From Baaleninema simplex PCC 7105 (GTDB lineage Bacteria > Cyanobacteriota > Cyanobacteriia > Cyanobacteriales > Geitlerinemataceae): a stretch of 63,383 nt of DNA. Position 1 is the first letter of the stretch; the number at the start of each line of letters is the position of its first letter. Shown in pieces: positions 8,178 to 17,317 of this stretch. The notes under the pieces were generated by a model. That model was not told where the DNA came from and searched no databases. It was given only the letters and a program-made list of their open reading frames with translations. Where the stretch lies: assembly GCF_000332355.1 (NCBI RefSeq), contig NZ_KB235958.1, positions 3,338,875 to 3,402,257 of the forward strand, in the 5' to 3' direction. Made by a program: the position numbers and the translations under genes.

Positions 8178-8951
8178 ATGTATCTTTTAGTATATTTTTT
8201 AGCAGAAACGTCACCTGACGTACAAGAGACCGTTACTGAAACTGCCCCTCAACTAATCGACGAATTCCTCAAAGGCGGCCCGGTCATGTGGCCGCTGCTG
8301 GGATTGTCCGTGTTGACGCTGGCTACAGCACTCGAACGCCTCTGGTTTTGGATTCGCCTCGTCAGCCAAGAAGACCGCATCGTCCACGACGTTCTCGACG
8401 CAGCGCGGTACGATTTGGCGAAAGCGTCTGAAATTGCCGAGTACGCGCGATTTTTAGCCATCGGACGCTTTTTGCTGGCACCGTTGAGACTGCGCCACCC
8501 CACCCCGGAAACCTTTCGTCTGGCGATGGAGTCGGCGGCGGATAAGGAATTCGTCAAAATGCGAAAAGGCGACAAGCTGTTTGAAACTGTAATCGCCATC
8601 GCCCCACTGCTGGGGTTGTTGGGAACGGTGACGGGGTTAATTCGCACCTTCGACAACCTCAACGTCGGCGGTGGCGGATCGGCTGAAGAAGCGACGAAAG
8701 CCGCTGCGGGGATTGGGGAAGCTTTGATTACCACAGCCGCCGGCATGATCGTAGCCATTCTCGCATTGTTAGTGTTTCGCTTGATGGTAACGTTGCAAGC
8801 GCAACAAATGGACTATTTCGCGCAGGTGGGAAGCGAAATGGAGTTGATTTACCGTCAGTTTTGGTACGAACCCCAGTCGCACGCTCGTCCTCCCGCGTTA
8901 CCGAGTACGACATCTCGCTCTCCAAACAATCGATCGTCCGACGACTATTAA
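8178..8951 (+). CDS. exbB: MotA/TolQ/ExbB proton channel family protein
   Basis: 257 residues. One N-terminal helix (about 35-55, VMWPLLGLSVLTLATALERL) precedes a cytoplasmic loop, followed by two C-terminal helices with the family pattern IAPLLGLLGTVTGLI and GEALITTAAGMIVAILALLVF. In the inner membrane this family forms the pentameric channel around an ExbD pair and converts the proton gradient into work on TonB or TolA. It is the first gene of a three-gene run with two exbD-like genes. The C-terminal 25 residues are Ser/Pro-rich and probably disordered. Confidence 0.9.
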   Translation: MYLLVYFLAETSPDVQETVTETAPQLIDEFLKGGPVMWPLLGLSVLTLATALERLWFWIRLVSQEDRIVHDVLDAARYDLAKASEIAEYARFLAIGRFLLAPLRLRHPTPETFRLAMESAADKEFVKMRKGDKLFETVIAIAPLLGLLGTVTGLIRTFDNLNVGGGGSAEEATKAAAGIGEALITTAAGMIVAILALLVFRLMVTLQAQQMDYFAQVGSEMELIYRQFWYEPQSHARPPALPSTTSRSPNNRSSDDY

Positions 8952-8984
8952 CGGTTTCAACTCAACGACGCTTTTGAATATTTT

Positions 8985-9416
8985 ATGCGATCGCGCAACA
9001 GCCAAGACCGATCTTCTAAAGTGCCTCAAGTCAATCTCACGCCCATGTTGGACGTACTCATGTCCGTTTTGACCTTTTTTATTATTTTGTCGATGAGTTT
9101 GACCGGACAAGGAATTTTCGACGTCGATTTACCGAAAGTGAAAGACGGAACGGGGGCCGGAGGTGAAGGAGCTGAAAAACCCGAAGCGATCGAACGGTTC
9201 GTACTGGGGTTAAACCGCGACGGAGCGATTATTTATCAAAACGAAGCGATCGAACCCGAAGACGCGATCGCTCGCCTCCAAACATTTCTCGCCGAACATC
9301 CCGACGGCACGGTGACGCTCAACGCAGATCGCACGCTCGATTACGCCCAAGTCGATCGCCTGCTGCAACTCCTTCAAGAAAACGGAGAAACCGAAGTCTC
9401 TCTAGTTATCGAATAA
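8985..9416 (+). CDS. exbD: ExbD/TolR family protein (canonical Asp)
   Basis: 143 residues. A short cytoplasmic N-terminus is followed by the helix VNLTPMLDVLMSVLTFFIIL (about 16-36), which contains the conserved Asp23 needed for proton movement in ExbD/TolR. The periplasmic domain (about 60-143) ends with the usual RLLQLLQ...VSLVIE segment. It starts 33 bp after the exbB-like gene and is followed 88 bp later by a second exbD-like gene. Together they would form the ExbB-ExbD stator. Confidence 0.9.
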   Translation: MRSRNSQDRSSKVPQVNLTPMLDVLMSVLTFFIILSMSLTGQGIFDVDLPKVKDGTGAGGEGAEKPEAIERFVLGLNRDGAIIYQNEAIEPEDAIARLQTFLAEHPDGTVTLNADRTLDYAQVDRLLQLLQENGETEVSLVIE

Positions 9417-9504
9417 CGTCATTCAGCCACTCAAAAATTCTCCGCGTCCTCTGTGCCTCTGTGGTGAATTTCTCCGATCCAGGTATCACAAAAATTTTAA
9501 AGCC

Positions 9505-9987
9505 ATGAATCGCTTTTCAATGTTTAATTCTCGACAACGTGCCTCGTCGATGCCAGACATCGATTTAACGCCGATGTTGAATTTAATTATGGTCGTTTTA
9601 GCATTTTTCGTGTTGGTATCGATGACGCTGACGGGAGAACCCGACGTGGTAGATGTGAGGCTACCAGGTGACGAACGAGCCAATCGCGATCGCGACAACT
9701 CGTTACCCCTCAAAGTCAAAATTGACGAATACGGCGGCTTAACGGCCGACGATCGCGCGATCGATCGCGACAAACTCCTCCGACAAATTCCCGCCTATTT
9801 AGCCAACAACCCAGAAAGTGCCGTGTATTTGATCCCGCATCCCGACCTTCCTTACGAAGACGTAATTCGGTTGCTGTCCCAAATGCGAGACGTGGGGGGA
9901 AATCGCGTCGCGTTAGCGATCGGAACTGACGGAAATTCCCGATCTGACACTGTATCGGAAAACGTTCCCGAAGCGGAGATCGAGTAG
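9505..9987 (+). CDS. exbD: ExbD/TolR family paralogue lacking the channel Asp
   Basis: 160 residues with ExbD topology: helix IDLTPMLNLIMVVLAFFVLV (about 19-38), then a periplasmic domain ending RLLSQMRDVGGNRVALAIG and a charged tail. The position of the essential Asp is Asn26 (codon AAT), while the preceding paralogue keeps Asp in an otherwise aligned LTPML(D/N) motif. Known ExbD mutants without this Asp are inactive, so this copy may work only beside the canonical one, for example in a mixed dimer. It is the last gene of the run, with a TonB-like gene facing it 67 bp away. Confidence 0.88.
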   Translation: MNRFSMFNSRQRASSMPDIDLTPMLNLIMVVLAFFVLVSMTLTGEPDVVDVRLPGDERANRDRDNSLPLKVKIDEYGGLTADDRAIDRDKLLRQIPAYLANNPESAVYLIPHPDLPYEDVIRLLSQMRDVGGNRVALAIGTDGNSRSDTVSENVPEAEIE

Positions 9988-10054
9988 TCGGACTTCCCTG
10001 TGACCGATCGCGCCGAGTCGCCGAAAGCTCGAAACCAACAGCGATATACCGCAC

Positions 10055-11365
10055 TTAAGGCGGTGTCGTGGATGTAAAGACCGCGTAAGGTTGAGTTCCA
10101 GGGCTTCCTGGCGGGTGATACGCCGGTGCGAAAATCACGTAACCTGTAAACGAACCGAGTTGGGCTTCGATCGCCCCGACGCCTTGATATTGCGTGGGAC
10201 GAACGGAGAAATTACGTTCCTGCAACCGCGATGTCACAGTTGCTCGAAGCTGTTCGAGGGACGTTTGGAACATTGGCACCGTCACCCCTTTGGGAGTATA
10301 GCGAGAGGGATCGCAGCAGAATTGAGTCGCCCCGACGTCTAACTCCACGCCGCGAAACTGAGACAGCGTCAGATCGTTTCCGGCGGCGTCGATAGCTCGC
10401 TCGAACGTGCGTTCTTCAACGGAAATCGATTCGGCATCTTGCAGCGCAGCGAGTTCTAAGATCGGTTGTGGGGCGCGGAAAATTACCGTTTTGTTTTGGT
10501 GAAAGACTAAATGTAAAAATTGCGGCGCGATGCCTTCAGCTTGGGGGGAGAGCTGAAAAATCCTGAAGTTCGGCTCGTTTTTGACCGGGGGCGCGATCGT
10601 GATTTGGCGATCGGGTAGCGCACCTGCGTAAAACTGATAGACTCCATCGATGTCGCTCGAAACGTTTCGGGCTTCTGCATCGCTAGCATCGGAGAGTAAT
10701 CCTAACGATCCGACGGCGGCATTGGGGGGAAAGGGAAAATCGTTAAACGGGTCTTCTACCGTCGTCCCTCGACCGGGATCGGGAGTCGGACTCGGGGTCG
10801 GTTCCGGTGTGGTTTTGGTTACGGGGGTCGGGGTGGGATTTGGCGTCTCCTCAAATGTCGAGGTCGGGTTGGGGGTTGGCGTGGTGGTCGGAGCCGCCGT
10901 TGGGGTTGGCGTGGGGGAGGGTTGCAAACTCGGTAGCGTGTCTGCGGTGGTGGGGTCGGGATCGGGTGGCGGTGCGATCGCGGGGGATTCGGTGGGGGGA
11001 GATTCGGGGGGTGGAGTTTCCGGCTGCGTGGTTTGCAGTTGCGTAATGCGGACGGCTTCTTCTTCGAGGGTCTCTTCTGTTTCTTCGACGGTTGGGGCTT
11101 CAGTGGCGCGATCGCTCGGCGAGGGTAACGTCAACAGCCAGTAGTGGAACGCGACGGCGACAACGAGCAATGGTCGAAAGAGCGCCCATCGCACGGGCTT
11201 CGGAACGCTGAGAAGGGCTTGTTTGAGGGGTTTTGGGGTCTGAATCCTCGAGAGTTTACGTACGGGAGTCCAGCAAACGCTCGCGACCCGATGCCAGTCG
11301 ATGAGGGGGGTTTCGTCGGGTCGAGACTCCCGCTCGGATTCCCGTTCGGACAGTTTCCAGTTCAT
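10055..11365 (-). CDS. TonB-like protein: TM helix with His, long Pro/Thr linker, C-terminal domain
   Basis: 436 residues. A charged cytoplasmic N-terminus (1-58) is followed by one helix (about 61-80) containing LLVVAVAFHYWLLTLP with His74. Next comes an extended linker very rich in Pro, Thr, Ser and Glu (about 85-205, with many PTPTP and PETPPP runs), then a C-terminal globular region (about 215-436) with a CC pair in QFCCDP. TonB proteins have this architecture, including a functional His in the membrane helix, and energise outer-membrane receptors through a Pro-rich arm. The convergent ExbB/ExbD/ExbD genes support the role. The C-terminal domain does not show an obvious TonB_C motif, so the call is an inference. 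Confidence 0.62.
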   Translation of the reverse strand: MNWKLSERESERESRPDETPLIDWHRVASVCWTPVRKLSRIQTPKPLKQALLSVPKPVRWALFRPLLVVAVAFHYWLLTLPSPSDRATEAPTVEETEETLEEEAVRITQLQTTQPETPPPESPPTESPAIAPPPDPDPTTADTLPSLQPSPTPTPTAAPTTTPTPNPTSTFEETPNPTPTPVTKTTPEPTPSPTPDPGRGTTVEDPFNDFPFPPNAAVGSLGLLSDASDAEARNVSSDIDGVYQFYAGALPDRQITIAPPVKNEPNFRIFQLSPQAEGIAPQFLHLVFHQNKTVIFRAPQPILELAALQDAESISVEERTFERAIDAAGNDLTLSQFRGVELDVGATQFCCDPSRYTPKGVTVPMFQTSLEQLRATVTSRLQERNFSVRPTQYQGVGAIEAQLGSFTGYVIFAPAYHPPGSPGTQPYAVFTSTTPP

Positions 11366-11431
11366 AGGAGAGGGGGTGGGGTTTTCGATGTCTCTCGAAG
11401 GGCGATCGCGCGATTCAATTCTACGAGTTGA

Positions 11432-11798
11432 ATTTCTAAAGAGTCAGGTACAGAAACCAAGGGCGATCTGAGGGTTGTAAAAGCCGTCGATCGCAATTTA
11501 TAACATTGAGCTACAGGTTAATTTACAAATTCTTTAGAGAATTGACAAGAACGAAAAAAATGATGGTTCCCAAAACACTGAAATTGTCGAGAACTCAGAA
11601 TTTTACTGAAAATCGGGTTTTCAAAATAGTAAAATAATCGTATAGAAAAAACACACACAAAATTTTTTAACCCAAACCCAACCTTTAGTTAAACTAATAT
11701 TAATATTAGGCTTACACTCCGTTAAATCCTGTCCTTTATTGTGAACCACATTCAGCCCCAACTCGCTCGAATCTCCAGAATGTGAGGACAGAAATAAC
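11432..11798. other. AT-rich intergenic region upstream of pstS
   Basis: No gene seen. It contains the divergent control region between the TonB-like gene and pstS. A weak Pho-box-like stretch is listed separately. Confidence 0.6.
11666..11694 (+). promoter_or_regulatory. Possible Pho-box-like repeats upstream of pstS
   Basis: TTTAACCC, CCAACCTT and GTTAAAC occur in close succession about 105-130 bp before the pstS start. Cyanobacterial PhoB/SphR boxes are imperfect direct repeats of CTTAACCT. The match is loose and rests largely on the position before a phosphate operon. Confidence 0.28.
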
Positions 11799-12848
11799 AT
11801 GATTTTTTCTACCGCAGTTTGGCGTCGCGTCGTTACCGTTTCAGCCGCGACGCTTGCCATGTCCGTCGGGTCGATCGCTCAAGCCGTAACCCTCAACGGA
11901 GCGGGGGCATCTTTCCCCAAACCTCTCTACGATCGCTATTTTTCCGAAATCCAAACCCAAACGGGCATTCAAGTCAACTACGAAGCGATCGGTAGCGGCG
12001 GCGGAATCCGCCAGTTTATCGCAGGAACCACCGACTTTGGCGGCACCGACGCACCACCGAGCGAGGAAGAAATCGCTCAAATGGAAGACGGCTTAATCTT
12101 AATTCCGACCGCTGGCGGTGCTGTAGCCGTGGTTTACAACCTTCCCGGCATCGAGAACTTGAACCTATCGCGGGACGTATTGCCCAAAATCTTCTCTGGG
12201 GAAATTTCCCGTTGGAACGACCCCGCGTTAGCCGCAGCAAATCCCGGCGTCAGCCTCCCCGACCAACCGATTCGGGTTAGCGTTCGTGCCGACGGTAGCG
12301 GCACCACCTTTATCTTTACCCGTCACCTGGCCGCGTTGAGCGGTAATTTCGTCGCGACGAAGAGTCCCGACGAGTGGCCTTCGGCAGCGAACGTCCAAGG
12401 GGGTCGCGGTAACTCCGGCGTCGCCGCCCTCGTCCAACAAAACGAAGGTGCGGTCGGTTACGTTCAAGCCAGCTACGCCGCCGAAAACAATATGCAGTAC
12501 GCTCTCCTCGAAAACGCGTCGGGTCAGTTCGTCGCGCCGATTCCCGTGGCCAACGCCGATCGCGCGTTAGAAAACATGGAATTTTCCACGGCGAACAATC
12601 GCTTCATTCCTCAAGGCTTAGAAGATCCCAGCGAAGGCTACCCCATCGTCGGCGTGACTTGGTTGATGCTCAAGGAAAACTACGAGGACGCCGAAAAAGC
12701 CGAAGCCATCCAAACCATCGTCCAGTGGATTTTAAACGACGGCCAAGACATCAACGGCGAACTGCAATACACCCGCATTCCCGGTTCGGTCGCGCAAGCC
12801 GCGATCTCTGCTGTAACCAACGGCATTAACGCGACGGCGAGCCGCTAA
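11799..12848 (+). CDS. pstS: Phosphate ABC transporter substrate-binding protein PstS
   Basis: 349 residues with a Sec-type signal peptide (about 1-30, ending SIAQA). The mature protein starts VTLNGAGASFPKPLYDRYF, the classic PstS opening. Phosphate-contact segments follow: GSGGGIRQFIAG with FGGTDAPPSEEE, and RADGSGTTFIFTRHL. A GAGGACAG ribosome-binding site precedes the ATG. It binds phosphate in the periplasm and delivers it to PstCA. It is first in the order pstS-pstC-pstA-pstB, and the 95-bp gap before pstC may hold an attenuating or processing site. Phosphate-starvation control is expected from the family. Confidence 0.96.
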   Translation: MIFSTAVWRRVVTVSAATLAMSVGSIAQAVTLNGAGASFPKPLYDRYFSEIQTQTGIQVNYEAIGSGGGIRQFIAGTTDFGGTDAPPSEEEIAQMEDGLILIPTAGGAVAVVYNLPGIENLNLSRDVLPKIFSGEISRWNDPALAAANPGVSLPDQPIRVSVRADGSGTTFIFTRHLAALSGNFVATKSPDEWPSAANVQGGRGNSGVAALVQQNEGAVGYVQASYAAENNMQYALLENASGQFVAPIPVANADRALENMEFSTANNRFIPQGLEDPSEGYPIVGVTWLMLKENYEDAEKAEAIQTIVQWILNDGQDINGELQYTRIPGSVAQAAISAVTNGINATASR

Positions 12849-12943
12849 ATCGCGTTCGTTCTCCTCAATGGAATTCGAGATTTCATGGGGCTTTCGGGGA
12901 CATCTCTCCAACGAGGTGTCCCTCAACCGTTTCAATCAAGAAA

Positions 12944-13927
12944 ATGATACCGAGTCGATCGCCTGCCTCCGAAACCCTCTCTCACCCCCTCGATCTCACT
13001 CAACCTGACAGCAAAACCCGTTGGCTCGAAACGGCCTTCGTCCTTCTCGCCTGGGGTTGCGCTCTCCTAAGCGCCGGAACGCTCTTTTGGATCGCTCGCG
13101 TCGTTTACCAAGACGCACGACCGGCGATCGCAGAATTCGGGCTGGAATTTTTATGGGGCCGGGAGTGGAGTTCGACGCGGGAAGTATTCGGGGCGCTGCC
13201 CTTCGTGTACGGAACCCTCGTCACCTCTGCGATCGCGCTGTTGCTGGCGGTTCCTTTCGGTTTGGCCGTGGCGATCGTCACCAGTGAAACCATTCTGCCT
13301 CAATGGGTGCGATCGCCCGTAGCCTTTCTCATCGAACTGATCGCCGCCATTCCCAGCGTCATCATCGGACTGTGGGGCATTTTCGTCCTCGTTCCCTTTC
13401 TGATGCCGCTACAGCGATGGTTACACGAAACCCTGGGTTGGATTCCCCTATTTGGGAGCGAACCCTTCGGACCGGGACTGTTGGCGGCGGGAGTGTTATT
13501 AGCCATCATGATTTTGCCGACGATCGCCGCAATTTCGAGAGATGTTCTGTTGGCGATTCCCCCAGAGTTACGAAGCGCCTCGCGATCTCTCGGGGCGACG
13601 CGCTGGGAAACGATCGTCCGAACGTTACTCCCTGCCGGGAGTGCGGGCATCATCGGCGCGATCGTCCTAGCGTTGGGTCGTGCCTTGGGGGAAACGATGG
13701 CCGTGACGATGGTGATTGGAAACGCCGTCCGCATCAGTCCGTCGCTGCTCGATTCGGGATACACGATCCCTGCAATTTTGGCCAACCAGTTCGCCGAGGC
13801 ACTCAAACCGATTCACATCGGCGCGTTGATGTATTTAGCGTTGATTTTGTTTGGCTTAACGCTCGTCGTCAACGTCATCGCCGTGGTGTTGGTGCAGTGG
13901 GTCAGTCGCCGGGCGATCGTTCGATAA
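12944..13927 (+). CDS. pstC: Phosphate ABC transporter permease PstC
   Basis: 327 residues with about six membrane helices. A long N-terminal segment precedes the first helix (FVLLAWGCALLSAGTLFWI, about 32-50). The binding-protein-dependent permease EAA-like loop is ELRSASRSLGATRWETI (about 205-221), followed by GRALGETMAVTMVIGNA, which is typical of PstC. It forms the inner-membrane channel with PstA. pstA begins 11 bp downstream. Confidence 0.95.
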   Translation: MIPSRSPASETLSHPLDLTQPDSKTRWLETAFVLLAWGCALLSAGTLFWIARVVYQDARPAIAEFGLEFLWGREWSSTREVFGALPFVYGTLVTSAIALLLAVPFGLAVAIVTSETILPQWVRSPVAFLIELIAAIPSVIIGLWGIFVLVPFLMPLQRWLHETLGWIPLFGSEPFGPGLLAAGVLLAIMILPTIAAISRDVLLAIPPELRSASRSLGATRWETIVRTLLPAGSAGIIGAIVLALGRALGETMAVTMVIGNAVRISPSLLDSGYTIPAILANQFAEALKPIHIGALMYLALILFGLTLVVNVIAVVLVQWVSRRAIVR

Positions 13928-13938
13928 CTGTTGAAACG

Positions 13939-14850
13939 ATGACTCATTTCGACCGTACAGACATGGAATTATCCGACCGGGAACTCCCCGATCTCGACTT
14001 ACAACAGCCGCTATCGCTACCGCGTCGGTTGTTTGAATACGGAACGACCGCGATCGCACTGGGATTAACCGTCGTCGCACTACTGCCCTTGTTCGCCATA
14101 TTTTGGCAGATCGTCAGTCAGGGATTGCAGCATTTAAGCCTAGAGGTGTTGGTTGCGCTGCCGGCACCGGTGGGGATGGAAGACCAGCCGAACGGCTTCG
14201 CCAACGCCATTCTCGGCACGATGATGATGGTGGGTGTCGGGGCTTCTGTTAGCGTGCCGTTTGGGGTGATGACGGGAATTTTTCTCTCGGAATTTGCCGG
14301 AGGAACGGCGATCGCCAACGGGATTCGTTTTGCGGTCAAAATCCTCAGCAGCGTCCCCTCGATCGTGGTGGGGGTGTTTGCCTACGCCACCATCGTTTTA
14401 GCGACGAAACAGTTTTCTGCCCTAGCCGGTGGGTTTGCGTTAGGGGTCATTATGCTACCCATCGTGACGCTCACCACCGAGGAAGCCCTCAAACTCGTTC
14501 CCGACACCTACCGTCTCGCGTCGGCGGGATTGGGAGAAGGGCGCTTTAGTACCACTTTTCGCGCGGTGATTCCCAACGCACTGCCCGCGATCGTCACGGG
14601 GGTTCTTCTGGCCGTTTCCCGAGCGGCTGGAGAAACAGCCCCGTTGATTTTTACCGCGTTGTCGAGTCAAAACTGGCCGCAAGGGCTGCTGAGTCCCACG
14701 CCTTCGTTGTCAGTGTTGATTTTCAACTACGCCGATTCGCCCTATCGCGAGCAGAACGCTCTGGCTTGGACGGCAGCGTTCGTGTTGTTGGCGATCGTGT
14801 TGCTCGTGAACACCATTTCGCGACAAGTTACGCGCAAGCATTTGAAGTAA
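13939..14850 (+). CDS. pstA: Phosphate ABC transporter permease PstA
   Basis: 303 residues from the ATG of MTHFDRTDMELSD, 11 bp after pstC; a longer open frame starting inside pstC is not real. Helices begin at about residue 40. The EAA loop reads PDTYRLASAGLGEGRFST and is followed by AVSRAAGETAPLIFTAL, characteristic of PstA. It pairs with PstC as the phosphate channel and is driven by PstB, which starts 24 bp downstream. Confidence 0.95.
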   Translation: MTHFDRTDMELSDRELPDLDLQQPLSLPRRLFEYGTTAIALGLTVVALLPLFAIFWQIVSQGLQHLSLEVLVALPAPVGMEDQPNGFANAILGTMMMVGVGASVSVPFGVMTGIFLSEFAGGTAIANGIRFAVKILSSVPSIVVGVFAYATIVLATKQFSALAGGFALGVIMLPIVTLTTEEALKLVPDTYRLASAGLGEGRFSTTFRAVIPNALPAIVTGVLLAVSRAAGETAPLIFTALSSQNWPQGLLSPTPSLSVLIFNYADSPYREQNALAWTAAFVLLAIVLLVNTISRQVTRKHLK

Positions 14851-14874
14851 TACGTCTGAATTCACACGCTGACG

Positions 14875-15726
14875 ATGGCATCTGAAGAACGAACTCCCTA
14901 CGATCGCGCCCTAGAACCGGAAATACGCGACGTTTCGATAGAATTGTCCGAGCCGCCTCCCTCGACGGCGATCGAAGTGCAGAACTTACACTTTCATTAC
15001 GGTCGCCGAAAAGTCCTCGAAGACATTTCGATCGACATTTACCAACACCACATCACGGCAGTTATCGGCTCCTCGGGATGTGGGAAATCGACCTTTCTCA
15101 AAGCCCTCAACCGCATCGGCGAAATTGAAGGAAACGTCAACGTTGCGGGGTCGGTTCGCTTTTTCGGACAAGATATCTACGATCGCCGCGTCAACGTCAA
15201 CCGACTGCGCCGCCACATTGGGATGGTGTTTCAACGTCCGAATCCCTTCCCCATTAGTATTTACGACAACGTCGCTTACGGCGTGCGGCGGTTGGGCCGG
15301 TCGCGAGTTCACCTCGACGAAATCGTCGAGTCTGCCCTGCGTCGAGCGGTGTTGTGGGACGAAGTCAAAGAAGATTTGAAAAAATCGGCCTTGGGGCTGT
15401 CGGGAGGACAACAGCAGCGACTCTGTATCGCTCGAGCGTTGGCGATCGAGCCGGAAGTGCTGTTAATGGACGAACCCTGTTCGGCTCTCGATCCGATTTC
15501 AACAATGAAAATCGAGGAGTTGCTGCGACAGTTGCGATCGCGATACACCATCGTCATCGTGACTCACAATATGCAGCAAGCGTCTCGAGTCTCGGACTAC
15601 ACTGCATTTTTCAACACGGACGAAAGCCGCATCGGACGACTGGTCGAATTCGGGCCGACCGTGCAGATCTTTACCTGCGCGGCGAACTCCAGCACCCGCG
15701 ATTACGTGGAAGGGCGATTTGGTTGA
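14875..15726 (+). CDS. pstB: Phosphate ABC transporter ATPase PstB
   Basis: 283 residues. After about 30 variable residues the ATPase domain shows Walker A GSSGCGKST (near 63-71), the Q-loop in GMVFQRPNPFPISIYDNV (strongly PstB-like), signature LSGGQQQRLCIARAL, Walker B VLLMDEPCSALDP and the switch His in VTHNMQQA. It powers PstCA. It is the last gene of the operon; phoU is not in the window. Confidence 0.96.
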   Translation: MASEERTPYDRALEPEIRDVSIELSEPPPSTAIEVQNLHFHYGRRKVLEDISIDIYQHHITAVIGSSGCGKSTFLKALNRIGEIEGNVNVAGSVRFFGQDIYDRRVNVNRLRRHIGMVFQRPNPFPISIYDNVAYGVRRLGRSRVHLDEIVESALRRAVLWDEVKEDLKKSALGLSGGQQQRLCIARALAIEPEVLLMDEPCSALDPISTMKIEELLRQLRSRYTIVIVTHNMQQASRVSDYTAFFNTDESRIGRLVEFGPTVQIFTCAANSSTRDYVEGRFG

Positions 15727-15742
15727 AGCATGCGTCGAACCG

Positions 15743-16540
15743 TTACGGAAGCGAAAACGGGAACGTAATTGTGGGTTCGGCATCGCTCACCGTTCCCGTT
15801 TCCGTGCGCGTTTCCCCCTGAGTCAAAATCGTCAGCTCAAACGAAATCGGTTCCGAAGACGCCGCGCAGCGGATAAACAGTGTCACCGACACCACATATT
15901 CCCCCTCTGGAGCGCCCCCAGTCGGCCAAAAGACGTTTTCGACCGGGTTCGAGGTGGAATCCATACATCCGGCGTTCGAGTCTACGTCGAGCTGTCCCCC
16001 CGAAGCTACCGAGGGATTGGCAAAAAATGCCGTGTTCCCCTCGGGATCGGTGACGGCCAGATCGAGATCGTCGGTGGTGTCCCAGCGTAACGTGACCTGT
16101 ACGTCTCCGGTACCGAGAACCGGTTCCTCGCCCGGCGGCGGTTCGGCGGGGATGGTGTTGAAACCGAGGAGGTCGCGCGTGTTGGGATAGTATCGCGCCC
16201 AACGGGTGACGTCTGGGTCTTGTCGCCAGCGATCGCGGCGCACGTCGATCGAGAGCAGGGGCGCGACGAGACCGTTATTTTCCCCCATGACGACGACCGA
16301 TACATCGCTGACAACGATGTCGGTGTCGAACAGTCGTTGAACCTCCCGTTGAGCGAGGTCTTCAGCCCGTTGTAACATTTGAACGTAAGATTCTCCCGGC
16401 TCCCGTTGGAGTGGAAGGTCGAGGCGTTCGGTGACGGCGAGGATACGAGGTGGGTCGATCGCCGTCGAGATCGTCGAGTTGACGGTTCCGGCCGCGATGA
16501 GGGTCGCGAGACTCCACGGTACGAATCGATTGACCAACAC
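15743..16540 (-). CDS. Secreted protein with DUF2135/YfaP-like C-terminal domain
   Basis: Read from a GTG at 16540 (GGGAGAAACAACC before it), giving 265 residues with a signal peptide (VNRFVPWSLATLIAAGTVNS). Residues about 30-100 form a small domain of unknown type. From about 150 onward, DVQVTLRWDTTDDLDLAVTD, a Cys-containing DSNAGC turn and GEYVVSVTLFIRC resemble DUF2135/YfaP domains, which are predicted beta-sandwiches. A longer frame reaches 16711 but would overlap the neighbouring gene. It converges on pstB with a 16-bp gap. The function is unknown. Confidence 0.68.
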   Translation of the reverse strand: MLVNRFVPWSLATLIAAGTVNSTISTAIDPPRILAVTERLDLPLQREPGESYVQMLQRAEDLAQREVQRLFDTDIVVSDVSVVVMGENNGLVAPLLSIDVRRDRWRQDPDVTRWARYYPNTRDLLGFNTIPAEPPPGEEPVLGTGDVQVTLRWDTTDDLDLAVTDPEGNTAFFANPSVASGGQLDVDSNAGCMDSTSNPVENVFWPTGGAPEGEYVVSVTLFIRCAASSEPISFELTILTQGETRTETGTVSDAEPTITFPFSLP

Positions 16541-16565
16541 GGTTGTTTCTCCCTGATTTGAGACG

Positions 16566-17225
16566 TCAGCCAACGCCCGCGAACAGTTGTGCGATTTCAG
16601 TTTTCGGGGCGTCGGCCTTGGCGACGATCTCGACAATTTTATTGCGAGCGTCGGGACAAAACACCGCTTCGACACAGACGCGAGCGACTTTCGAGCGAGG
16701 AATGCTCCCATCGAACAGACTGTCGGCCGATCGCATGACGATCGAGGCGGAACTGTCTTCGTTTTTCAATCCCCCCGGACGCACGATCGTATACGTCAAA
16801 CCGCTTTTTTGCAGGTATTCTTCGGCTTGTTTTTTCCAGTACAACACCAGCCAGAACAGATTGAGGGGATGGAAAAACTGGGACACGCACAGGGAACTGA
16901 CGAGAACGAACTGTTGAATGCCTTGGTCTCGGGACGCATCGACGAGGTGTTTCGTTCCTTCGTTATCGACTTTGTAGGGACTGGTGGGATCGAGACTGGG
17001 TTTGGCACCGGTGGCACAGAAAACTACTGTGCTGTCGCCGATAGCGTCGGGGAGGGTGTCTGGTTGGAGAACGTCTCCCGTGACGAGTTCGGCTTGGGGA
17101 GGGAGAAGCTCTCGAGCGCGTTCGAGGTTACGGACGAGGGCGCGAACGGGAACGTCTCGCTGGACGAGTTCGGCTACGATGCGGCGTCCGGTTTCTCCGG
17201 TGGCTCCTGCGACAAATGCTTTCAT
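16566..17225 (-). CDS. NAD(P)-binding NmrA-like atypical short-chain dehydrogenase
   Basis: 219 residues from the MKAFVAGATG start (an upstream in-frame codon at 17240 is less likely). The Rossmann motif GATGETGRRIV occupies residues 7-17, followed by VRALVRN (cofactor phosphate side), VVFCATGA and QFVLVSSL, then YTIVRPGGL. Atypical SDRs of this group in cyanobacteria and plastids include Ycf39-like and Tic62-like proteins. The substrate is unknown. It lies just upstream of the secreted protein on the same strand. Confidence 0.85.
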   Translation of the reverse strand: MKAFVAGATGETGRRIVAELVQRDVPVRALVRNLERARELLPPQAELVTGDVLQPDTLPDAIGDSTVVFCATGAKPSLDPTSPYKVDNEGTKHLVDASRDQGIQQFVLVSSLCVSQFFHPLNLFWLVLYWKKQAEEYLQKSGLTYTIVRPGGLKNEDSSASIVMRSADSLFDGSIPRSKVARVCVEAVFCPDARNKIVEIVAKADAPKTEIAQLFAGVG

Positions 17226-17317
17226 GGGTTCGTCGGGCAAAATGACCTCACGTCGTCATTTTACTGCGATTTTTTGCATAGTCAGTTCGGAAGAGCCCGA
17301 AGTGTTTGAGTCGGGGG

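Noticed and set aside
10650-11144. Gly/Val-rich plus-strand open frame
   Set aside because: Antisense of the Pro/Thr-rich linker of the TonB-like gene.
13303-13938. Long 5' extension of the pstA frame
   Set aside because: Lies inside pstC in another frame; the family start is the ATG at 13939.
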